From contig DALYDK010000004.1 in assembly GCA_031973215.1 (NCBI GenBank), forward strand, positions 1 to 64,000: DNA of 64,000 bases, given 5' to 3'. Numbering within the stretch: position 1 is the stretch's first letter; each line of letters begins with the position of its first letter. This DNA comes from DALYDK01 sp031973215 (GTDB taxonomy: Bacteria > Patescibacteriota > Saccharimonadia > Saccharimonadales > CAIOMD01). Made by a program: the position numbers and the translations under genes. The notes beneath the pieces were generated by a model that saw only the letters and a list, made by a program, of their open reading frames with translations, was not told the origin of the DNA and ran no database searches. Below are positions 43,593 through 51,574 of the stretch, one piece after another.

Positions 43593-43604
43593 TTACAGGC
43601 TTTA

Positions 43605-43679
43605 TGCGGGGTAGAGCAGTGGCAGCTCGTGTGGCTCATAACCACAAGGTCGCAGGTTCGAGTCCTGCCCCCGCGACCA
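43605..43679 (+). tRNA. Initiator tRNA-fMet (anticodon CAT)
   Basis: 75 bases with encoded CCA. Anticodon stem TGTGG/CCACA with loop CTCATAA, T stem GCAGG/CCTGC. The acceptor body is GCGGGG/CCCCGC. Position 1 is U and position 72 is G, a weak end pair that takes the place of the usual C1-A72 mismatch of bacterial initiators. The sequence GAGCAGTGGCAGCTCGTG of the D arm is typical of tRNA-fMet. Confidence 0.88.
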
Positions 43680-43686
43680 ATTAAAG

Positions 43687-43711
43687 AATCTCAGCTTGTC
43701 TGAGGTTTTTT
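43687..43711 (+). terminator. Terminator of the initiator tRNA
   Basis: AATCTCAG (43687-43694) pairs with CTGAGGTT (43700-43707) around CTTGT, followed by TTTT. Confidence 0.85.
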
Positions 43712-43766
43712 AATTGGTGATGGAGCTAGATTTGCTTCTGCGACTCGATAGCTTTAGCTAACGATA

Positions 43767-43852
43767 GTCGCAAGGTTCGGGCGCCAATAATTTGTCAGCA
43801 GTTGCTTGCAACGATGCCAAATTATGCGTAAATTGTCCTGCCCCGCATACCA
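43767..43852 (+). repeat. Fragments of the initiator tRNA 3' half
   Basis: Two short stretches resemble parts of the intact tRNA 90-160 bases upstream. The block at 43767-43779 matches GTCGCAGGTTCG with one extra A. The block at 43835-43852 (GTCCTGCCCCGCATACCA) matches the T-arm, acceptor and CCA end with about three differences. Neither forms a tRNA. They lie in the gene-free stretch 43712-43893, where I see nothing else. Confidence 0.5.
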
Positions 43853-43893
43853 TAAAACACCATTATCAAATAATTACTGTTAATATTGAATAT

Positions 43894-44472
43894 ATGTCTA
43901 GCGCAAATAATCTCAACCATAAACTACAAAAAGATGCCGATGCCCTTCTAGAAAATTTAAATTTAGTCAAAATATTATCAAAATTTGGCAGGGCGGAAAT
44001 TGGAGGTAGCTATATATATGGAACTATGGTAGATGAAGACATAGATATCGTTGTTATCGTCAAAAGTGAAAACTTTAGCTATGAGCTGCGTCAATTGATT
44101 ATGGAAGTATTACTAAAATTAAATAACCTTGATGGCATAGCAATGACCGACAGGTATCACCATCAAAAAATGGGCGCTCCAAAAGGATTTTGGTTTGGGC
44201 CTTTAATTATTTTTAATCAAAGTAAATGGAATATCGATATATGGTTCGTAACTGAAAACGAGAAACTATCTCATCATAATTCGTCTCTTCATAAACGAAT
44301 GCTAAATATATCCGAAAAACAAAGGCAAACAATACTACAGATAAAATACGATGCCCTTAAGTCTAATTTGAAGGAAAAGGGAAAAACGTCTTCTGAAATA
44401 TATTATGCGGTTCTAGATGAAGGCGCGTCTAACTTAAAAGATTTTTTGGAATACAAAAAAACAAAAAACTGA
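43894..44472 (+). CDS. Nucleotidyltransferase-fold protein
   Basis: 192 aa from the ATG at 43894. A TAATAT -10 (43881-43886) ends 7 bases before it, while an in-frame TTG at 43792 would add residues encoded by the tRNA-fragment region. The nucleotidyltransferase motif is IGGSYIYGTMVDEDIDIVVI near residue 35, with the G-S and D-x-D pattern of the minimal NTase superfamily. A third acidic residue is likely in KWNIDIWFV near 110. The substrate is unknown; relatives include aminoglycoside- and toxin-antitoxin-type NTases. No partner gene of the HEPN type is adjacent. Confidence 0.7.
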   Translation: MSSANNLNHKLQKDADALLENLNLVKILSKFGRAEIGGSYIYGTMVDEDIDIVVIVKSENFSYELRQLIMEVLLKLNNLDGIAMTDRYHHQKMGAPKGFWFGPLIIFNQSKWNIDIWFVTENEKLSHHNSSLHKRMLNISEKQRQTILQIKYDALKSNLKEKGKTSSEIYYAVLDEGASNLKDFLEYKKTKN

Positions 44473-44512
44473 GCTTAAAAAAATCCCAGCTTTATTGCAA
44501 AACTCTTAACAA

Positions 44513-45076
44513 TTATGAGCGAAGGTCTTTTGTGCCGTTGGCAACTAAGGCTAAGTTATCTACAAGTACTTTTAGGTCGCCTTTGATATTTTCGCTCTTA
44601 ACATTGCCCTCTTCATCAATTGCCGCCCAAGGCTCGTATATGTGCATTTGATCTCTTAGTGGAAATGCATTAACACCAACAGCAGCATTTACTAACTGTT
44701 CAATAGACCTCACTCCACCGACTGAACCATAACCAACAAAAGCCATTGGCTTATACTTCCATTCATTAAATAGAAAATCTATAGCATTTTTTACGGAGCC
44801 TGGAACCGAATGATTGTATTCAGGAGTTACAATAATATATCCATCCGCTTTGGCAATAGTTTCAGACCATTTCTTGGAATGATCATTTTCGTACTTTTGC
44901 ATTGCCGGTAAGTTAGGCTCGTCGAGCAAAGGCAAATTATAATCGGCTAAATCTACAATTTCAAAATTTACATCTGAAATATCTAAAGAGTCAATTTCTT
45001 TATGTAACCATTTAGAAATAGGCAATCCAAGACGACCGGGCCTAGTGCTGCCAACAATTATTTGAATTTCTGTCAT
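44513..45076 (-). CDS. NAD(P)H-dependent FMN reductase
   Basis: 187 aa, flavodoxin-like fold. The FMN-phosphate loop is IVGSTRPGRLGLPISKWL near 6, then YIIVTPEYNHSVPGSVKNAI near 80 and KPMAFVGYGSVGGVRSIEQL near 110. These match the chromate/quinone/azo-reductase group. Shine-Dalgarno AAAGGAT precedes the ATG. The HxlR gene is divergent and likely controls it. Confidence 0.9.
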   Translation of the reverse strand: MTEIQIIVGSTRPGRLGLPISKWLHKEIDSLDISDVNFEIVDLADYNLPLLDEPNLPAMQKYENDHSKKWSETIAKADGYIIVTPEYNHSVPGSVKNAIDFLFNEWKYKPMAFVGYGSVGGVRSIEQLVNAAVGVNAFPLRDQMHIYEPWAAIDEEGNVKSENIKGDLKVLVDNLALVANGTKDLRS

Positions 45077-45096
45077 TTTGTATCCTTTCGTTTTTT

Positions 45097-45137
45097 ACTA
45101 ACTATACTAATTATAGTGACTAACTATATTTTGTAAA
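45097..45137 (-). promoter_or_regulatory. FMN reductase promoter with repeat operator
   Basis: Minus-strand TTTACA (complement of 45132-45137), 16-base spacer, TATAAT (complement of 45110-45115). Two direct repeats ACTAACTATA (45097-45106 and 45119-45128), 22 bases apart, bracket the -10 box. Between them ACTATA (45101-45106) and TATAGT (45112-45117) form a palindrome. This is a probable HxlR-family operator. Confidence 0.65.
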
Positions 45138-45164
45138 GTGTGTAAATAATGTAAAATAGTCAAT

Positions 45165-45488
45165 ATGCTTAATACAGACCTACCGGTATCAGAAGAAAAA
45201 AAGTGTATTGCTGGCGCCCTGCTCATCTTGGGAGATAAGTGGACGGCTTTAATTATTAGAGAAATGTCATCTTCCCCGCAAAAATTTAGTAATTTAGAAA
45301 AAAATCTTAACGGCATAAGCCCTAGAACCCTAAGCCAGCGGCTAGATAAACTTACTGAGCATAATATTATTAATAAAAAGCTGTACTGCGATAAACCACC
45401 TCGCTACAACTACTTTCTTACCAGAAAGGGCGAAGGACTAAAACAGATTTTAGAAGATATGGTTTCTTGGAGTGACCAATATTCTTAG
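45165..45488 (+). CDS. HxlR-family transcription regulator
   Basis: 107 aa winged helix. The N terminus has KKCIAGALLILGDKWTALII, including the Cys that senses electrophiles or quinones in relatives such as YodB and HypR. The recognition part is ISPRTLSQRLDKLTEHNII. A TAAAAT -10 (45152-45157) ends 7 bases before the ATG, so it is leaderless. It is divergent from the FMN reductase it probably represses and overlaps dus by 4 bases at its 3' end. Confidence 0.9.
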   Translation: MLNTDLPVSEEKKCIAGALLILGDKWTALIIREMSSSPQKFSNLEKNLNGISPRTLSQRLDKLTEHNIINKKLYCDKPPRYNYFLTRKGEGLKQILEDMVSWSDQYS

Positions 45489-46453
45489 TGTAAAAATTCT
45501 ATTCTATCCTTAATTACTTTAATCATTGAGTCTATATCTTTTGTCCTAACTAGCTCGTTTCTAAACTTACTGGCATTTTCAGATCCATGAATGTAAAGCT
45601 TGGTAAGCCTTTTTAGGCTCTGCCAATTTCTTTCATTATTGGCATATGTTTTTTTAAACAGCTCCACGTGCTTTAGATAAATGTTCAGCCGATCTTTCTC
45701 TGGAGTAAATGGCCAATTACTATTTTTCTGGAAAACATACGGGTTATATAACGATCCTCGGCCTATCATAATGCCGTCCACGCCGGTTTCCTTTGCCAAC
45801 ACCTCCCCCTGCTCTCTAGAAAGAACATCTCCGTTACCCACTATTAAGGTATTTGGGCTGACTTTGTCTCTAATTTCTCTGACTGTTTTTATGTCTGACC
45901 ACCTGGCAGGTACCTTACTCATTTCTTTAGTAGTTCTGCCGTGCACAGTTAGTAAATCAATATTTTGACGAAGAATTAGCTCTGGCCATGAATAATCTAC
46001 CTCATTAAAGCCAGTTCTAAGCTTAACGCTCACAGGCACTTTTCCATTTGCGCCTTCTTTTACTGCTTTGACTATTTCAATTGCTAGATCACGGTTATTA
46101 ATTAACGCCGAGCAACAACCACTTTTAACAACCGATTTATCGGGGCACCCCATATTAATATCAACACCATCGAATCCCATATCTACCAATTCTTTAGTGA
46201 CTTTAAGATAATTTTCTGGGTTCTTTCCCCATATTTGGGCAATTAATGGTTTGTCTTTTTTTGAATATTTTAGTTTATGAATTAAATGCTTTCGCCCGCG
46301 ACTTTGCAGACCCTCTACATTAACAAATTCAGTGAAAAATAAATCTGGCGCGTAGCACGAAGCAATTGTTTGCCTAAAGACAGTTTCCGTCACATCATCC
46401 ATTGGCGCCAAAACAAAAAAAGGTTTAGGCAAAATGCTTAAATTAATGCTCAT
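45485..46453 (-). CDS. dus: tRNA-dihydrouridine synthase
   Basis: 322 aa, FMN-binding TIM barrel. Signatures are LAPMDDVTETVFRQTI near 15, VDINMGCPDKSVVKSGCCSA near 96 with the catalytic Cys, LTVHGRTTKEM near 164 and GVDGIMIGRGSLYNPYVF near 226. Reduces uridines in tRNA D-loops. TAAAAT (complement of 46464-46469) ends 10 bases before the ATG without a Shine-Dalgarno. Confidence 0.93.
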   Translation of the reverse strand: MSINLSILPKPFFVLAPMDDVTETVFRQTIASCYAPDLFFTEFVNVEGLQSRGRKHLIHKLKYSKKDKPLIAQIWGKNPENYLKVTKELVDMGFDGVDINMGCPDKSVVKSGCCSALINNRDLAIEIVKAVKEGANGKVPVSVKLRTGFNEVDYSWPELILRQNIDLLTVHGRTTKEMSKVPARWSDIKTVREIRDKVSPNTLIVGNGDVLSREQGEVLAKETGVDGIMIGRGSLYNPYVFQKNSNWPFTPEKDRLNIYLKHVELFKKTYANNERNWQSLKRLTKLYIHGSENASKFRNELVRTKDIDSMIKVIKDRIEFLH

Positions 46454-46466
46454 ACTGAGATATATT

Positions 46467-46718
46467 TTACCTTATATAGGTAGGATCGTCGGGATAATCG
46501 CCAAGCATTTTGTGGTCTTCTGCCCCTGGCGCATTGCCAGCTTCTTCTGAGACTTTCATTGGCGCTACGCTTCGTTTCAAGATTGCCGCGACTAATTTGC
46601 CTTGCTGAAAATGCCTAACAGCATCTGCTTCATCGATTGGGCTACCAGTTCCCTCTGGGTCTCTCTTTCCTAGATTGGCCGAATTTTTAACGCTAGATGG
46701 TAATTCTTTATATTCCAT
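46467..46718 (-). CDS. Small soluble protein of unknown function
   Basis: 83 aa, charged, without membrane helix or signal peptide; it includes GKRDPEGTGSPIDEADAVRH and ends LGDYPDDPTYIR. I do not recognise it. A perfect TATAAT (complement of 46727-46732) lies 8 bases before the ATG, so it has its own promoter and a probably leaderless mRNA, which supports that it is a gene. Confidence 0.6.
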   Translation of the reverse strand: MEYKELPSSVKNSANLGKRDPEGTGSPIDEADAVRHFQQGKLVAAILKRSVAPMKVSEEAGNAPGAEDHKMLGDYPDDPTYIR

Positions 46719-46752
46719 TAATAAATATTATAGCACTTTTAAGCTAATTTGT

Positions 46753-47853
46753 CTATTCCCAGCGAAATACTCTGAAAGCTATAATATATATAGCTAAAGA
46801 CCACAGTGCCAATAACCCAACCTGGGGCAGAATATCAATAAATCCCTTACCTTCGGTTACTATCAGGCGAATTCCATCTATTACAGGCGTAAGTGGCAAA
46901 AAATTCGTGACCGACTGAAGCCATTCTGGCATTAAAAATCTAGGGAAAAAGGTGCCTGATAAAAATATCATCGGAAAGGTTATTAGATTACTTAAGGGTG
47001 CTGCTTGTCGTTCGTTCTTAGCCCAGCCACCAATAGCCAAACCAATTCCGTAAATAGTGATAATGCTTAGTAAAACAAACATTAAAAATAGTAAATAACT
47101 GCCTCTCATTTGTAGATCAAACACCAAAATTGAAAAGGCAAACAGAATTACTACCGCCATGAGACCAATAAGCCCCTGAGAACCTACATTAGCCACAAAA
47201 TATTGCCAAACCCGCAGGGGAGTAGTGTGTAGCCTTCTAAGAACTCCCTGTTTCTTAAGCTCTGGGAAAACACTAACGGGACCAAAAATACCAAGACCAA
47301 TTATTGCAAAGCCTAACATTCCAGCAAAAGTATAATCGAACTGCGATAGGCCCTGTTCTTTAGTGGAAACTTCATTAATTGTAAATGGTGGGCTAACATT
47401 AACAAACTGCTTGTTAAGTTCTTCCATCTGCGCAGATAAGACAGCAGATAGTGCACCTGCAGCCTGTTGACTATTTTCGTTATAAAGCAAAGTCACCTGA
47501 CCGCTAGGGATGCCATTATTAATGTTACCAAAGTCAGCGGGAAGAATAATTGTTGCATCAATTTCGCTTTTTTGCATTTCATTTTTTGCTTGTTCTTCCG
47601 TTGTGGCGGTCGAGCTAATTTGCAATATATCTGATTGCTTTGCTTGATTAACGAAAGTGGTGGCAATTTCTGAATCAGACTGATTAATAAGGGCAACCTT
47701 AAATGAAACATTGTTATCCCCACCAAAAAGAGAGCCAAAAATAATTAGAAATATTAAAGGAAAGGCTATGGTAAAAAATATGGCTAGTTTATCTCTGAAA
47801 AAGCGCTTTGTGTTAATTTTAGCGATTGTTTTAACTGTGTAAAAATTACTCAT
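46753..47853 (-). CDS. ABC-2 type transporter permease
   Basis: 366 aa. An N-terminal transmembrane helix with FFRDKLAIFFTIAFPLIFLI, a large extracytoplasmic domain (about 45-170), then five helices (about 175-365) with LRRLHTTPLRVWQYFVAN, as in ABC-2 (YhgE/DrrB-like) permeases. It exports an unknown substrate with the ATPase encoded just upstream (6-base gap). Confidence 0.9.
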   Translation of the reverse strand: MSNFYTVKTIAKINTKRFFRDKLAIFFTIAFPLIFLIIFGSLFGGDNNVSFKVALINQSDSEIATTFVNQAKQSDILQISSTATTEEQAKNEMQKSEIDATIILPADFGNINNGIPSGQVTLLYNENSQQAAGALSAVLSAQMEELNKQFVNVSPPFTINEVSTKEQGLSQFDYTFAGMLGFAIIGLGIFGPVSVFPELKKQGVLRRLHTTPLRVWQYFVANVGSQGLIGLMAVVILFAFSILVFDLQMRGSYLLFLMFVLLSIITIYGIGLAIGGWAKNERQAAPLSNLITFPMIFLSGTFFPRFLMPEWLQSVTNFLPLTPVIDGIRLIVTEGKGFIDILPQVGLLALWSLAIYIIAFRVFRWE

Positions 47854-47859
47854 TATATT

Positions 47860-48618
47860 TTATTCTCTTAAATCTTTTCCAGTTAAATCTATAAATACAT
47901 CTTCTAGCGTAGCCTGAGAAATGGTCCGCTTCTTTTTAAACCCTCTTTGGAGCAAAGCTGCTATTAAGTTTTCAGGGGTATCTTGGGCAATTATTTTACC
48001 GTTATCCATAATTGCTACTCTATCGCACAAAACCTCTGCTTCTTCCATGTAATGAGTAGTTAGAACTACTGTAATTCCCTGTTTTTTTATTTCTTTGACC
48101 AGGTCCCAAATGTTTCTGCGTGCCTGGGGATCAAGACCGGTTGTAGGTTCGTCCATGAACAGGACCTTAGGGCTATGAACAAGAGCAGCGGCAATGCTAA
48201 GTCTTTGTAGCTGTCCCCCGGAAAGATTTTCTGTATATGTGTTAGCTTTTTCAGAAAGTCGAACTTTTTCTAACAGCTCATCGGCCGATACCTTGACGCC
48301 GTAGGTAGCTCCAAAAAGCCCTAGAACCTCTTTAGCTTTTGTCTTATCTTGAAAAGCAGGCGTTTGAGGCTGTACACCTATAAGATATCTAGCTTTACTT
48401 GGTTCTTTGGCGACATTAACCCCGTTAATTAAAGCCTCACCGCCGTCTATATCTCTGAGGCCTTCAATCATTTCAAGAGTCGTTGTTTTACCGGCGCCAT
48501 TGGGCCCAAGTATCCCAAAAACCTCTCCGCTATTAATTGAAAAGGAAACTCCGTTAACAACCCTTACCGAGTCATATACTTTAACTAGTTTTTTTGCCGC
48601 AACTAATGTTTTAGCCAT
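47860..48618 (-). CDS. ABC transporter ATPase
   Basis: 252 aa. Walker A GPNGAGKTTTLEMIEGL near 38, signature LSGGQLQRLSIAAAL near 134, Walker B VLFMDEPTTGLDP near 157 and the His switch TTHYMEEAEVLCDR near 188. DrrA/ABC-2 type. TATAGT (complement of 48627-48632) ends 8 bases before the ATG. Forms an exporter with the permease downstream. Confidence 0.95.
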   Translation of the reverse strand: MAKTLVAAKKLVKVYDSVRVVNGVSFSINSGEVFGILGPNGAGKTTTLEMIEGLRDIDGGEALINGVNVAKEPSKARYLIGVQPQTPAFQDKTKAKEVLGLFGATYGVKVSADELLEKVRLSEKANTYTENLSGGQLQRLSIAAALVHSPKVLFMDEPTTGLDPQARRNIWDLVKEIKKQGITVVLTTHYMEEAEVLCDRVAIMDNGKIIAQDTPENLIAALLQRGFKKKRTISQATLEDVFIDLTGKDLRE

Positions 48619-48644
48619 ATAAATAAACTATACTCCATAAAATA

Positions 48645-48681
48645 AAAATAGTCAGTGCTTATGAAAAACACTGACTATTTT
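48645..48681. terminator. Terminator hairpin
   Basis: AAAATAGTCAGTG (48645-48657) pairs exactly with CACTGACTATTTT (48669-48681), loop of 11. It closes the minus-strand 64-aa gene and separates it from the ABC transporter promoter. Confidence 0.85.
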
Positions 48682-48697
48682 AAAAATCTAAAATAAA

Positions 48698-48892
48698 TTA
48701 GCTTCTTTTTACTGTCAAGAATCCGTTTCGTGGATTTTCGTTGACACTAAAGCCCGCTGGCAAATCGCAAGCCTCTGGCCTTTCGTCTTTGCTGAAGTAA
48801 TAAATAGTTTGTAGCTTACCGCCTCTAAGGGTTACTTCCTTAGAATTTAAGTGATAAGTTACACCTTTTGAATTTGTGTGCTGATATGCCAC
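48698..48892 (-). CDS. Small conserved-looking protein of unknown function
   Basis: 64 aa from the GTG at 48892. The Shine-Dalgarno AAGGAG lies 6 bases before this GTG. A longer in-frame version from an ATG at 48952 would place that signal inside the gene, so the shorter form is chosen. The peptide reads AYQHTNSKGVTYHLNSKEVT followed by LRGGKLQTIYYFSKDERPEA and ends NPRNGFLTVKRS: small, basic, beta-rich. I believe similar short proteins occur across CPR genomes, but the function is unknown to me. Confidence 0.75.
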   Translation of the reverse strand: MAYQHTNSKGVTYHLNSKEVTLRGGKLQTIYYFSKDERPEACDLPAGFSVNENPRNGFLTVKRS

Positions 48893-48980
48893 TGTAATCT
48901 CCTTACCTGTTAGTAGTAACTTTAAGATACCCCTGTTGCTATCTTGTGTCAATGATTTTTTTATTTTTTACAGCAAAAAC

Positions 48981-49009
48981 TTGCTTATGTTAGTAATAAT
49001 AGTTAAAAT
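48981..49009 (+). promoter_or_regulatory. Promoter of the 200-aa membrane protein
   Basis: TTGCTT at 48981-48986, 17-base spacer, TAAAAT at 49004-49009. Shine-Dalgarno AAGAGGG follows at 49037-49043. Confidence 0.65.
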
Positions 49010-49048
49010 TATCATTACAATTATTAGTGAATAATAAAGAGGGAAAAA

Positions 49049-49651
49049 ATGAACGATTATTTGAATCGCGCCGGACGACCAGCAGCACAATCAGCAGCTA
49101 GAGTCGTTAACGAACAACCGGGTGTACAGGGCCCAGCTCCAGCACCAAAAAAGAAAAAAACTGATTCTAAAGTTGTTAAGGCAATTGTTGTTGTAGTAGC
49201 AGTTGTTGTTGCTCTAGCGTTAGTTGTGGGAGCTCTATACTTCTTAGGATCAAAAAATAGCATAGCTTCAAAGATACAGTCAGATAAATATCAAGCTGTA
49301 TTCTTAAATAGCGCCGATGGCCAAGTATATTTTGGAAAGCTTAAAGTATTAAACGATAAGTACTACGAACTAAGCGATATCTACTATGTAAGAGTCGAAC
49401 AAGTTCAGCCAGATAAAAATAATGCTAGTGCTCAACCACAGCAAAATATTTCTCTAGCAAAACTAGGTAACGAAATACATGGTCCACAAGACGTAATGTA
49501 CATTAACCGTGATTCTGTAATGTTCTGGGAGAACTTAAAAGATGACGGTCAGGTTGTAAAAGCAATCACAGAATACGTTAAAAACGGAAGAAGCGATAGC
49601 AACAATCAGCAAAATACAAACACTAACAATAACAACACGACTAATCCATAA
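49049..49651 (+). CDS. Single-pass membrane protein of unknown function
   Basis: 200 aa. A Pro/Ala-rich cytoplasmic segment (GVQGPAPAPKKKKTDSK) is followed by one transmembrane helix (about 43-66) with an all-Val/Ala core. An extracytoplasmic domain (about 75-165) contains YQAVFLNSADGQVYFGKLKV and DVMYINRDSVMFWENLKDD. The tail is Asn/Thr/Gln-rich. It has a good promoter, Shine-Dalgarno and terminator of its own, so it is probably well expressed. I do not recognise the domain. Confidence 0.7.
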   Translation: MNDYLNRAGRPAAQSAARVVNEQPGVQGPAPAPKKKKTDSKVVKAIVVVVAVVVALALVVGALYFLGSKNSIASKIQSDKYQAVFLNSADGQVYFGKLKVLNDKYYELSDIYYVRVEQVQPDKNNASAQPQQNISLAKLGNEIHGPQDVMYINRDSVMFWENLKDDGQVVKAITEYVKNGRSDSNNQQNTNTNNNNTTNP

Positions 49652-49668
49652 CAGAGTTGGTTAGTCCT

Positions 49669-49700
49669 AAAACAGCCCCTTCACTCGGGGCTGTTTTTTT
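49669..49700 (+). terminator. Rho-independent terminator
   Basis: AAAACAGCCCC (49669-49679) pairs with GGGGCTGTTTT (49687-49697), followed by more T. Ends the 200-aa membrane protein transcript. Confidence 0.9.
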
Positions 49701-49703
49701 ATT

Positions 49704-50309
49704 CTAGCCAATATAAGACTTAACTATAAATCCAACAACTAGTCGAATGATTAGTAAAAGACCAAATACAATTGCAAGTAATAAACTTATACCAGCTATG
49801 TCGGGAGTCCAGCCAGGACTGGCAAAGTCGAAAGAGTATAAGTCTTTTGGAGGATAGTTGATTTCTGCCACTTCCCCACCATTTTCAGCTACAAAAAGCT
49901 GAATACAATTTACTCTTTCAGATAAAGTAGGTGCGCTTCTTTCGCAAGTAGCCTGAGCATTTGTGTAAATATCCGATTTACCAGATTGTGTTAATTTAGC
50001 CTGCTGATCGGCTATATACCTGTTGTAGCTCGAAACTAGTTGTATTGGTGGTTCATCAGAGTCATTTGTTCGCAGCCTAGTGTTCATATGTGAAAACACA
50101 TAGTTTCTTAGTTCAATTAATGCAGCGTTCACATCGCCTCCGCTTGCATCAACATCGACAACCTGTTGTCTTAGTTTAAGCATGTTTAAATTATTTTGCC
50201 TTAGCGCAATAACCGATGTAAACGAGAATAATATTAGCCCAGAGATTAGAATAACAAGACTTATATGTCTGTACTTGTGCCAAATTCCATAAAGCTTTCG
50301 TTTATTCAT
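49704..50309 (-). CDS. Two-helix membrane protein of unknown function
   Basis: 201 aa. Transmembrane helices at about 16-36 and 172-194 frame an extracytoplasmic domain with two Cys (QATCERSAP, RVNCIQLF) about 14 residues apart. They could form a disulfide. The segment RQNNLNMLKLRQQVVDVDAS is helical. I do not recognise a family. It starts 1 base after the MFS transporter gene and is probably co-expressed with it. Confidence 0.65.
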   Translation of the reverse strand: MNKRKLYGIWHKYRHISLVILISGLILFSFTSVIALRQNNLNMLKLRQQVVDVDASGGDVNAALIELRNYVFSHMNTRLRTNDSDEPPIQLVSSYNRYIADQQAKLTQSGKSDIYTNAQATCERSAPTLSERVNCIQLFVAENGGEVAEINYPPKDLYSFDFASPGWTPDIAGISLLLAIVFGLLLIIRLVVGFIVKSYIG

Positions 50310-50310
50310 A

Positions 50311-51519
50311 TTATGATTTTAGCGCAGCAAACCTTTGACTTAAAATACCAAGTGAAGCTATTGAGCCAACTACAAACATTGCTTTTAAAATGGATATATC
50401 ATTTTCAATCATAAGAGATGCAATAAATGCACCTCCCCAAAAAAGTAAAAGCCCTAGCATTCTAAAGTTATCAATTAATGTTAAATATACAATTCTATAG
50501 CCAGGGACACTATCAGCAGCATCATAAAGACCTTTCATATATGGCATTTGATAACTTGCCGATACGGGCTCATTAATTAAACTAATAGATATCGCCTGAA
50601 TCGGCGTTACAACAAAGGGCCTGAGTAAATGGATGAAGCTATTAATGTAGACACCAACTTTAAAAAGCAATCCACCCCTGTGGTTATCAATTAGCTTGCC
50701 TATCAGATATATTGCTAATAATGAAGCTGCAGTACCTATCGACACAAGAAGCCCAATTGCTGCATAGGTATTGTTCTGAAATATTACCAAAGCAATAAAC
50801 AGGGGCCATATAACAATACTTACAATATTCTCAATTCCAAAAAAGAAAGCAGATATAAAATCTCTTTTATGTCGACGCCACGGAAATCCTTTGAGAGTAA
50901 TAGCTTGGTTAGTCTTAATTGGCTCAGCTGTTTTAAATAATGGCACAAGCGAAGAAGCTAAAATAACAAGAGCAATTACTATTGTAGCTTTAGGGTTTAC
51001 GAAACTAGCAACTACACCCCCCACTAACGGCCCAATAGACGCACCAACCCTTCCGCAAATAGTAATGAACCCAATTTCTTTACCACCATGTTCCGTATGT
51101 TTAACCTTGGAAAAATCTACCTGCAGAGCTATTCCAAATAGTGCATACGAAAGCGACCCAAGAATACTAAGAAGCGCTAGAGGCCAATTAACAGAATCAA
51201 TTGTTACCAGTACACCAAGATAAACCATTTGCACGGCAGTTCCCAGAGCCATACTGTGCTTTGGGCCAAGCGCTGCTATGCTTTTGGCGGCTACATAAGA
51301 AAATAACGGCCTAGTGATCGCCCAGACTACCATCATTAAAAATATATCAGTTAAGTCATAGCCTAATTTATAAAGATATATAGGAACAAAAATACCTATG
51401 ACACTCATAGCTAAAGTACGAAGAAACTCACTTGCATAAAGCTCGCTCAGCTCGTCAAAACTGACAGTGCGCCAGAAGTGCCTTTTCTTTAGTAATATTT
51501 GTATTGCTTTTTTTACCAT
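50311..51519 (-). CDS. Major facilitator superfamily transporter
   Basis: 402 aa with about 12 transmembrane helices. The segment RPLFSYVAAKSIAALGPKHS near 90 is the loop 2-3 of MFS proteins in a degenerate form, and GFITICGRVGASIGPLVGGV near 148 resembles the antiporter motif C region. The substrate cannot be read. Downstream lies the 201-aa membrane protein. Confidence 0.8.
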   Translation of the reverse strand: MVKKAIQILLKKRHFWRTVSFDELSELYASEFLRTLAMSVIGIFVPIYLYKLGYDLTDIFLMMVVWAITRPLFSYVAAKSIAALGPKHSMALGTAVQMVYLGVLVTIDSVNWPLALLSILGSLSYALFGIALQVDFSKVKHTEHGGKEIGFITICGRVGASIGPLVGGVVASFVNPKATIVIALVILASSLVPLFKTAEPIKTNQAITLKGFPWRRHKRDFISAFFFGIENIVSIVIWPLFIALVIFQNNTYAAIGLLVSIGTAASLLAIYLIGKLIDNHRGGLLFKVGVYINSFIHLLRPFVVTPIQAISISLINEPVSASYQMPYMKGLYDAADSVPGYRIVYLTLIDNFRMLGLLLFWGGAFIASLMIENDISILKAMFVVGSIASLGILSQRFAALKS

Positions 51520-51574
51520 TTTTATTTTTTAGCTTTGTGTTTATTATATCAGAGAAGTTTTATAAGATAGTACT

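Noticed and set aside
43792..43893. N-terminal extension of the nucleotidyltransferase from a TTG
   Set aside because: The added residues are encoded by tRNA-fragment DNA, and a -10 element lies 7 bases before the ATG at 43894.
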